A DNA stretch of 6,561 nucleotides, from contig URGH01000101.1 in NCBI GenBank assembly GCA_900547305.1, positions 1 to 6,561 of the forward strand. Direction: 5' to 3'. The translations under genes were made by a program, and so were the position numbers. The DNA is from an uncultured Oscillospiraceae bacterium (lineage in GTDB: Bacteria > Bacillota > Clostridia > Oscillospirales > Acutalibacteraceae). Positions 1 to 5,006 of the stretch are shown piece after piece. The stretch's first letter is position 1. Every line of letters begins with the position of its first letter. Below the pieces are notes generated by a model. It did no database searches, was not told where the DNA came from, and saw only the letters and a program-made list of their open reading frames with translations.

Positions 1-416
1 GCCTTTATCATTTGGTAAGCTGCCTGAACGTTATCAAAGCCGTCAAGCGGGATTGTGTTGTTAACGCGGGGGTCGTGCGCGTCGAATGTTACTATATTCT
101 TAACGCCCGTTGCCACAAGCTCCTGCAGCGCCGTTGCGCAGTCCATAGATTCGCGGGTGGTTCTTCTGTGCTGCCTGCGCACGTCGGCGTAGGTAACGGC
201 GATAAGCGCATATTTGTCAAGCGCCGTGGAAGTCTCTGAAAGTTTCATTTTGCCGGCAACCTGAACCGACAGGGCGTTTTCAGACTTTAAAAAATCCGCG
301 ATGCCATATTTAAACGCCTGAACATCCGAAGTTTCAGAATTAATTTCGATTGTATCGCCGTTTACGGGACGGTGATTGATAAGTATTCTGTAAGAGCCCG
401 AGCAGACGATTATCAT
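1..416 (-). CDS. prs: Ribose-phosphate pyrophosphokinase (PRPP synthetase), 5' part only
   Basis: This gene starts at ATG 416 and runs off the left edge, so 138 codons are visible. PRPP synthetase transfers pyrophosphate from ATP to ribose 5-phosphate in the cytosol, supplying nucleotide, His and Trp synthesis. The call rests on residues 82-130: QHRRTTRESMDCA, then FDAHDPRV (111-118) and IPLDGFDN, which match the Mg-ATP-binding signature of the long clostridial form as I remember it. The first ~65 residues are odd. I cannot align them with either the usual Prs N-terminus or the longer clostridial one, and FDAHDP lies only ~111 residues from the start, earlier than in E. coli Prs (~128) or the long form (~190). 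No in-frame ATG lies between 416 and the upstream in-frame stop at 516-518, and the ribosome binding site before 416 is weak. Family assignment is firm; the start is uncertain. Confidence 0.82.
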   Translation of the reverse strand, partial: MIIVCSGSYRILINHRPVNGDTIEINSETSDVQAFKYGIADFLKSENALSVQVAGKMKLSETSTALDKYALIAVTYADVRRQHRRTTRESMDCATALQELVATGVKNIVTFDAHDPRVNNTIPLDGFDNVQAAYQMIK

Positions 417-547
417 TTTTGCGTCCGTTATTTCCGTATTTTCACAGTGAAATCTATAATAAACATTACAACCGAGCGGCAAAAACGCCTGCCTATTCCG
501 ATCCAATCGGCATTTTTAAGCAGTTCAATCTCCTACGCTCCTTTGCT
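417..547 (-). other. Leader region of the PRPP synthetase transcript
   Basis: This is the predicted 5' untranslated region. It contains two Shine-Dalgarno-like stretches, CAAAGGAG (545-538) and AGGAGA (534-529), that do not serve the prs start. They precede only very short frames: TTG at 528 (11 codons, stop at 493-495) and ATG at 466 (12 codons, stop at 428-430). A small perfect hairpin, CCGAT/ATCGG with a 3-nt loop, sits at 498-510. No known riboswitch was recognised. The leader may simply be untranslated, may encode a leader peptide, or may be the remnant of a longer N-terminus. Confidence 0.3.
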
Positions 548-553
548 GCTATC

Positions 554-581
554 ATTATAGCATAACATACAAAAAATTCAA
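554..581 (-). promoter_or_regulatory. Extended -10 promoter of the PRPP synthetase gene
   Basis: On the minus strand, TTGAAT (581-576) is followed after 16 bp by TATAAT (559-554). The -10 is preceded by TGC, an extended -10 element. Transcription would begin near 547, giving a leader of about 130 nt before ATG 416. Confidence 0.6.
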
Positions 582-613
582 AGTGAAAAATATTGCGCAT
601 ATAATTTAACCGC

Positions 614-642
614 TTGCATTATCTGAATGGCGGTGATATAAT
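614..642 (+). promoter_or_regulatory. Promoter of the glycerophosphodiesterase gene
   Basis: TTGCAT (614-619), a 17-bp spacer and a perfect TATAAT (637-642) predict transcription from about 649, giving a ~42-nt leader before ATG 691. The AT-rich region between this and the divergent prs promoter contains ATATTGCGCAT (590-600), which resembles a box upstream of the accessory genes. Confidence 0.7.
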
Positions 643-690
643 TACAGCGATGTGTTCAGAGCGTTTAAATAATTGAAAAGAGGATTATTT

Positions 691-1410
691 ATGAATACAA
701 CGAAAATTGATTCGCGAAAAACAAAAATGATTGCCCACCGCGGAGTAAGCGGTATTGAGTGCGAAAATACCGCCGCTGCATTTGTTGCGGCGGGAAACCG
801 CGGTTATTACGGAATTGAAACCGACGTTCACAGAACAAGCGACGGGCAGTATATAATAATTCACGACGATAATACCGTAAGAGTATCGGGAAAAGAGCTT
901 TCCGTGGAAAATAACGATTTTGATACGCTTCGCAGCCTGATACTCAAGGACCGTTTCGGCAGAACGCGCGGAGATTTGCGCCTGCCGACTCTTGAGGAGT
1001 ATTTGCGTATCTGCACCGATTACGGAAAAATCGGAGTTTTAGAGCTTAAAAATCCGTTTCCCGCGGAGGATGTCAAAAATATTTTGGAAACGGTAAAGAA
1101 AGAGTATAGCCTTGATAAAATGATTTTCATTTCATTCGACTATCAGAACCTTGTTTACTTGCGCGGATTTTCAAAGACCGCGTCATTGCAGTATCTTTGC
1201 GGCTGCACAGTGAACGCGTTGCTTTTGGAAAAGCTGAAAGCGTACAATCTTGATTTGGATACGGAGCACAGCTTTCTTACCGAGAGCGCAATAGGGTATC
1301 TTCATGATAACGGTATAAAGGTCAACTGCTGGACGGTTGACAATAAATCGCGCGCCGAAGAGCTGGCGGCGTGGGGAGTAGACTTTATAACCTCAAACAT
1401 ACTCGAATAG
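691..1410 (+). CDS. Cytosolic glycerophosphodiester phosphodiesterase (GDPD family)
   Basis: The product (239 aa) is predicted to hydrolyse glycerophosphodiesters to sn-glycerol 3-phosphate and an alcohol. The family is a TIM barrel with metal-dependent acid/base catalysis. All hallmark motifs are visible: IAHRG (His16, Arg17), ENT (25-27), GIETDVHRTSDG (Glu43, Asp45), IIHDD (His58), LELKNP (Glu118, Lys120), and C-terminal NCWTVDN and WGVDFITSN. The length is that of a single-domain GDPD. There is no signal peptide or membrane segment, so it should be cytosolic and act on imported or internal diesters. I chose ATG 691 because AGAGGA (679-684) lies 6 nt upstream; an in-frame TTG at 673 would place the start before that site. 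It has its own promoter and terminator, so it is probably monocistronic. The exact substrate cannot be read from the sequence. Confidence 0.93.
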   Translation: MNTTKIDSRKTKMIAHRGVSGIECENTAAAFVAAGNRGYYGIETDVHRTSDGQYIIIHDDNTVRVSGKELSVENNDFDTLRSLILKDRFGRTRGDLRLPTLEEYLRICTDYGKIGVLELKNPFPAEDVKNILETVKKEYSLDKMIFISFDYQNLVYLRGFSKTASLQYLCGCTVNALLLEKLKAYNLDLDTEHSFLTESAIGYLHDNGIKVNCWTVDNKSRAEELAAWGVDFITSNILE

Positions 1411-1437
1411 ACAAAACATTTTAATATCGTTGTATTC

Positions 1438-1462
1438 GGGGCTGTCTTAACTCGACAGCCCC
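1438..1462. terminator. Shared convergent terminator hairpin
   Basis: GGGGCTGTC (1438-1446) pairs perfectly with GACAGCCCC (1454-1462) around a 7-nt loop. The hairpin lies 27 nt after the stop of the plus-strand GDPD gene and 9 nt after the stop of the minus-strand dockerin gene, so it can serve both. Neither side has a good T-run; the plus side has only a T-rich CTGTTGCTGTT stretch. Efficiency as an intrinsic terminator is therefore uncertain. Confidence 0.7.
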
Positions 1463-1471
1463 CTGTTGCTG

Positions 1472-3007
1472 TTAGGCGAGCGTTTTTTTCAGGCTGATAA
1501 GGTCTATTATGTTGATCTCTTGGTCATTGTTCATATCGGCTGCAAGCTTTTGCAGCTCGCCAAACGAATTTACGCCCAGCATATTTTTTCTTAAAACGGT
1601 GAGGTCTTCCGCACCGAGTTCTCCGCTCATTGAAACATTGCCCGCAATATATTTTCCGTAGGTGTATGTTTCCGACTCGAAGAATTTTGTGTTGAAATAG
1701 GGAATATCGCCTACCGTGACCACCGAACGCACGGTGTGACTGCCGACTGTGCTGTTATCAAGCGTAATGTTAGCTCCCGTTTCGTTTTCTTTGAGTACGC
1801 CGTCAACATACCACTGATATTTAACGGCGTCGGTTCCGGTATAGTTTGCCGCCGCGCTTACCGTAAATGTATCGTTTTCGCCGTTTGATGAAATACGTGT
1901 GCCGGCGGTGGTGAAATTGCAGTCGGCGGTAATGTCATCGGGCATACGGAAGGAAAGGTCTCTGATATTTACATCCCCCGTGCCCCAGGCGGAAATATCT
2001 AATTCAACGCCCTTGATGTAAAGTTTTTTGCCGCTGCTTGCAAATTTTAATAGATCTGTGTTTCCGATTAAATCAAAATACCCTTCACCGGCTCCGCCTC
2101 CGGGAATCGTGCCGACCTTAACGGTTTCTTTTCCGTTCCAGTTTACACTGTCGTCGCTGTTAAAGGGCATAATTATAAAATAAACTCCGACCGGATTTTG
2201 CATATACGGAGTTGCGTAATGCATACGGGTGAAGGTGTTAAGGTCAATAAGCTTGGTGGAATACTGGTTATTTAAACGCTTCATGTCGCTGCCGTTCCAT
2301 CTGAGCTTTAGCTGTAAAAAGCCGCCCGGGTTATGATAAACATCAAATCTGCCGGAATTGGGGCCCTGGTCCCAGTTATACCAATTGCTGTCGGCAGCCG
2401 CGTCAAGCCAGCAGCGGTCGTTTTTATTTGTTTCCTTTTGTGAAGTGAAACGGAAATTTTTAAACGAAAGCGATTCATCTGCACCGAATTTATTCGTTGT
2501 AAATATAACGCCGTATAAATGCAGCTTTTTATCCGCTCCTGCTGTTTTCATAATGTCATAGTTCTGAGTAAGGTCAACGCTTACGGTTTGCTTACCCGCC
2601 TGAATTAAGGCTACCTTAATATTCTTTATTCCATCTATTCCGTCGCGGCAGCGCAAACTGATATAAGCGCTTTCGCCAACCATTTTGGTAACAAAATTAA
2701 GATATGGATTTACCGATAAATCAAGATCGTATTGTGTACCGCTGCTCTGTGCATGGCCATAATCATAATGATTGCTGTGCTGCGTGTATGTCCAAACTCC
2801 GTCCGATACGGTAATGTTGAAACGCCAGTTGTTTTCACCCGTAAAAGAATCAGTCGCCCACCAGGTTGTGCGCTGATCCTCGTTAAACCAATCCGGAACA
2901 AGATCTCCCGTTCCTTCGGCTGCTGCGCCAAATGCCGGGATAAACAGCGAAACCGCCGTTACAGCCAGTGCCGTAAGAAATGCGCATGCTTTTTTAAATC
3001 GTGCCAT
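1472..3007 (-). CDS. Secreted protein with two related modules, an Ig-like region and a dockerin-like C-terminus
   Basis: The product (511 aa) has a clear signal peptide: basic ARFKK, a hydrophobic core 7-26, and likely cleavage at AAA30/EGT. Two related modules follow, about 39-190 and 199-354. Each opens with a Trp-rich segment (WFNEDQRTTWW; WLDAAADSNWYNW) and closes with KKLHLYGVIF...SLSFKNFRF or KKLYIKGVEL...NIRDLSFRM. These look like beta-sandwich, possibly carbohydrate-binding, modules, but I cannot name a family. Residues ~360-450 resemble an Ig-like domain (YQWYVDG). The last ~57 residues are a dockerin-like pair of EF-hand repeats: the second (DMNNDQEINIIDL, 491-503) is intact and the first (455-477) is degenerate. 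No catalytic motif was seen. Start ATG 3007 has AAAAGGAG 11 nt upstream. The gene has its own promoter. Inferred role: extracellular glycan binding or scaffold attachment. Confidence 0.85.
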   Translation of the reverse strand: MARFKKACAFLTALAVTAVSLFIPAFGAAAEGTGDLVPDWFNEDQRTTWWATDSFTGENNWRFNITVSDGVWTYTQHSNHYDYGHAQSSGTQYDLDLSVNPYLNFVTKMVGESAYISLRCRDGIDGIKNIKVALIQAGKQTVSVDLTQNYDIMKTAGADKKLHLYGVIFTTNKFGADESLSFKNFRFTSQKETNKNDRCWLDAAADSNWYNWDQGPNSGRFDVYHNPGGFLQLKLRWNGSDMKRLNNQYSTKLIDLNTFTRMHYATPYMQNPVGVYFIIMPFNSDDSVNWNGKETVKVGTIPGGGAGEGYFDLIGNTDLLKFASSGKKLYIKGVELDISAWGTGDVNIRDLSFRMPDDITADCNFTTAGTRISSNGENDTFTVSAAANYTGTDAVKYQWYVDGVLKENETGANITLDNSTVGSHTVRSVVTVGDIPYFNTKFFESETYTYGKYIAGNVSMSGELGAEDLTVLRKNMLGVNSFGELQKLAADMNNDQEINIIDLISLKKTLA

Positions 3008-3049
3008 AAAAAATCAATCTCCTTTTGCTGAATTTTTTCTGCTGAACAC

Positions 3050-3079
3050 AGTATATTACAGCAATAAAAGAAATTTCAA
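3050..3079 (-). promoter_or_regulatory. Promoter of the secreted dockerin-like protein gene
   Basis: On the minus strand, TTGAAA (3079-3074), an 18-bp spacer and TATACT (3055-3050) predict transcription from about 3043. The -10 sits inside TGTAATATACTG, close to TGTAATATGATG at the plus-strand beta-helix promoter. The gene can therefore be transcribed independently of the GH123-like gene upstream. Confidence 0.6.
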
Positions 3080-3102
3080 TCGTTCATTTTCGCACAATAT
3101 AC
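3080..3102 (-). promoter_or_regulatory. Putative activator box upstream of the dockerin gene promoter
   Basis: Reading the minus strand, GTATATTG (3102-3095) lies exactly 15 bp before the TTGAAA -35. This is the same distance as GTATATTG (4926-4933) from its TTGAAA in the beta-helix promoter. Between box and -35 both promoters also share GAAAAT and the final GA. The eleven bases GTATATTGTGC also occur at 4886-4896. Confidence 0.5.
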
Positions 3103-3132
3103 AAAAAAGCATAAGTTTGGTAACAACTGTTA

Positions 3133-4776
3133 TTAAAGAATGTCGCAAATACGGCGGTTTATCGCCTCTCGCAGCTTGTGGAAATCTTCCGTGCTGCGCG
3201 GGTAATCGGTGAAAGAAATTTTATAACCGATCTCACTGTCTAACCATTCCGCGGTTTTTTCAAACCCTTCCGCTTCGGCTAAAAGCTGCAGCGCGCGCAG
3301 ATCCTGCAATGCGTCAAACAATACAAGCTGACGGATTGAGGGCATCGGTTTTCCGTCATTTCCGGGATAAACCAAAAACGGGTCGCCGGCGGGGAAATTT
3401 TGTCCGGCGTCGGTTGTGAAAAACGGGTTAATGGGTTTTCTTGAAAGGTAGTTAAACCAAAAATTATAGCCCCAGTGCAAGAAACCCGAAATTTGATAGC
3501 GGAAAAGCTGAAGTCCCAGCGCACGGTTGCGGTAGGACGGCATTGCGATCATTCGGTTGCAGACGCGGTTTAACTGACCGCAGCAGTAATAGACCCACCG
3601 CTCGGATACTCCGTTGCGGTAAAACTCCTCGGCATGCTCGTTATCGGGCACGGGAATTTGCACCAAGCCTTCGCTGTAGAAAGAATATTCCGAAAGTGCG
3701 TCAAAGGTTTTGCAGCCCTTGAGCAGCGGAAGAACGGTCTGCACCGCTTTTCGGTAGCTTTCGATGTGCTTTTCGTCAGGCTCGTCGGATATATGAAAGA
3801 GACAGTTATCCAAAAGCTGTTTTTCTTTCATAAATGATTTTACCGCCGGCAGAAAGCTCTGTAAAAATTCGGCGTATTCGGCTGAATCGGCGTCTGTTTC
3901 CCAGCCGAATCGGCGGTATGATTTGCCGTTTTCCGTTACGATGATTTTGGGCGCATGCTCGCTGCCCCATTGTGTGAAAAGGTGCGGAAATTCAAAATAT
4001 TTAATTCCGCAGTCAAGCGCTAAATTGATATAACGGTCCAGCTTTGAAAAATCAAATGAATAACCGTCTTTTGAATAATAAATATCAACAAGCTGAACGG
4101 TTGGTCTTTCAGAGCCGACGGCAGTATCGAGCGGGGGAGTAAAAAGCGGAGTGAGCAGCATATTGACGCCGTAATACGCAGCCTGACGGATATAATTGTC
4201 TATTATTTCCCAGTGCCGTTCGCTGAAAACCTCCGTTCCGTAATATACCGCAAGGCTGTCACAGTGAAACCACTCGGTATGTATGAGCCGCTGGGGCGGC
4301 AGGGCGGCGGGAATTACATTTAATGAAAAGCTTGTCTCTGCCGCACATTCGGGCTCGGCTTCGTTTTTTAATGTAACGCACAGCTTATGTTCGCCTGCCC
4401 GCGCGTTTTCGGGTACGGTTATTTCAAACCACAGGCAGCTCCAAAAGCCGGGCGAGTATTCGGCTCTGCCGCTGCATATTTCAAGCAGATCGGGGTAAAG
4501 CCCCGGTTTATCCGAAAGAAAATCATCGTCCGCCCATTTATACTTTACAAGGCGTACCGGTACGCTTTGTACCTGATAGCAACGTATGTTTTCTTTTAAA
4601 TCACTTTCCCATTCAACAAAAAAATCATCACGCAAGCCGTCGTCGGCGCGAAAAGCCAGCTGAACATTAAAGCGTTCACCGCGAAGTGCGGAGCCGCACA
4701 AAATTTCACGCCCGGCAAGCGATTGCTCGGGGAAAACCTTTTCCAGTGAAGAAACCCAACAGGTTGTGATGTTCAT
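3133..4776 (-). CDS. GH123/DUF4091-type glycoside hydrolase-like protein, no signal peptide
   Basis: The product (547 aa from ATG 4776) has an N-terminal beta-sandwich-like part (about 1-157) followed by a barrel-like catalytic part (about 165-515). Family markers are an Asp-Glu pair in HISDEP (Asp331, Glu332), GFLHWGYNFW (431-440), AGDPFLVYPG (463-472) and a following SIRQLVLFDALQDL. These are typical of DUF4091 proteins related to GH123. Characterised GH123 enzymes are beta-N-acetylgalactosaminidases that use an adjacent Asp-Glu pair with substrate assistance; whether this protein shares that specificity is inference. The usual LRDGLEDYEYL helix is altered to LFDALQDLRAL. No signal peptide is seen, so it should act inside the cell on imported glycans. 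I prefer ATG 4776 to GTG 4785 because the GTG lies next to or inside the AAGGGGTGG ribosome binding site. It is first in the minus arm, with its own promoter. Confidence 0.82.
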   Translation of the reverse strand: MNITTCWVSSLEKVFPEQSLAGREILCGSALRGERFNVQLAFRADDGLRDDFFVEWESDLKENIRCYQVQSVPVRLVKYKWADDDFLSDKPGLYPDLLEICSGRAEYSPGFWSCLWFEITVPENARAGEHKLCVTLKNEAEPECAAETSFSLNVIPAALPPQRLIHTEWFHCDSLAVYYGTEVFSERHWEIIDNYIRQAAYYGVNMLLTPLFTPPLDTAVGSERPTVQLVDIYYSKDGYSFDFSKLDRYINLALDCGIKYFEFPHLFTQWGSEHAPKIIVTENGKSYRRFGWETDADSAEYAEFLQSFLPAVKSFMKEKQLLDNCLFHISDEPDEKHIESYRKAVQTVLPLLKGCKTFDALSEYSFYSEGLVQIPVPDNEHAEEFYRNGVSERWVYYCCGQLNRVCNRMIAMPSYRNRALGLQLFRYQISGFLHWGYNFWFNYLSRKPINPFFTTDAGQNFPAGDPFLVYPGNDGKPMPSIRQLVLFDALQDLRALQLLAEAEGFEKTAEWLDSEIGYKISFTDYPRSTEDFHKLREAINRRICDIL

Positions 4777-4781
4777 ATAAA

Positions 4782-4790
4782 CCACCCCTT
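4782..4790 (-). promoter_or_regulatory. Ribosome binding site that fixes the start of the GH123-like gene
   Basis: AAGGGGTGG (4790-4782, minus strand) ends 5 nt before ATG 4776. The in-frame GTG at 4785-4783 lies inside this element, so it cannot use it as a binding site. Confidence 0.6.
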
Positions 4791-4806
4791 AAAAATCTTT
4801 AAATGT

Positions 4807-4835
4807 ATAATAGCAAAAAAAATTCCACCTTGCAA
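4807..4835 (-). promoter_or_regulatory. Promoter of the GH123-like gene
   Basis: On the minus strand, TTGCAA (4835-4830), a 17-bp spacer and TATTAT (4812-4807) predict transcription from about 4800, leaving a ~24-nt leader. At the same register as the other accessory promoters, a weak version of the shared box (TGATATTT, 4858-4851, then CACGAA) lies 15 bp upstream of the -35. Confidence 0.55.
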
Positions 4836-4874
4836 TAGCGAAAATTCGTGAAATATCATAAGCGGCATAAACAG

Positions 4875-4893
4875 TGCGGAAAACGGTATATTG
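4875..4893 (+). repeat. 19-bp direct repeat, distal copy (putative operator)
   Basis: TGCGGAAAACGGTATATTG occurs here and again, identically, at 4915-4933, with starts 40 bp apart. That puts both copies on nearly the same face of the helix. This copy lies about 90-110 bp before the predicted start of transcription of the beta-helix gene, a position suited to a DNA-binding activator. Confidence 0.8.
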
Positions 4894-4914
4894 TGCATGT
4901 TTCTGTTTCTAAAA

Positions 4915-4933
4915 TGCGGAAAACGGTATATTG
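4915..4933 (+). repeat. 19-bp direct repeat, proximal copy (putative operator)
   Basis: This is an identical second copy of TGCGGAAAACGGTATATTG. Its right end lies 15 bp before the -35 hexamer at 4949, a classic activator position. The repeat is a fact of the sequence; the operator role is inferred from location and spacing. Confidence 0.8.
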
Positions 4934-4948
4934 GAAGAAAATAGCGGA

Positions 4949-4977
4949 TTGAAAGTTTAAGGTTTATGTAATATGAT
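4949..4977 (+). promoter_or_regulatory. Promoter of the beta-helix / secreted protein operon
   Basis: TTGAAA (4949-4954), a 17-bp spacer and TATGAT (4972-4977) predict transcription from about 4984, leaving a leader of about 23 nt. The -10 is imperfect, as expected for a promoter that needs an activator. It lies immediately downstream of the two direct repeats. Confidence 0.65.
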
Positions 4978-4993
4978 GATATTGTAAAAAACC

Positions 4994-5001
4994 GGAGGTG
5001 A
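4994..5001 (+). promoter_or_regulatory. Ribosome binding site that fixes the start of the beta-helix gene
   Basis: GGAGGTGA is a near-perfect Shine-Dalgarno sequence ending 5 nt before ATG 5007. The in-frame GTG at 4998 overlaps it and is therefore not a plausible start. Confidence 0.75.
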
Positions 5002-5006
5002 AGAAA

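Noticed and set aside
498..517. Hairpin CCGAT/ATCGG followed by CATTTTT on the plus strand, terminator-like
   Set aside because: The stem is only 5 bp and no plus-strand gene lies upstream; it is more likely incidental structure in the prs leader.
372..560. Plus-strand open frame of 62 codons opposite the prs start
   Set aside because: It overlaps the prs start, leader and promoter on the other strand, has no ribosome binding site that I see, and its sequence is low-complexity without motifs.
2710..3031. Open frames on both strands within the 5' part of the dockerin gene
   Set aside because: They are shadows of the 511-aa gene, whose signal peptide, modules and dockerin tail make the real frame clear.
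3121..3132. TAACAACTGTTA inverted repeat just after the GH123-like stop codon
   Set aside because: The arms are only 5 bp with a 2-bp centre and no T-run. This is too short for a terminator, and as an operator there is no second copy to support it.
4875..4933. CRISPR-like array
   Set aside because: There are only two repeat copies with a single 21-bp spacer, located in a promoter region with no cas genes; an operator pair explains it better.
4998..5006. GTG start for the beta-helix gene, adding three residues
   Set aside because: The GTG is part of the GGAGGTGA ribosome binding site that serves ATG 5007.
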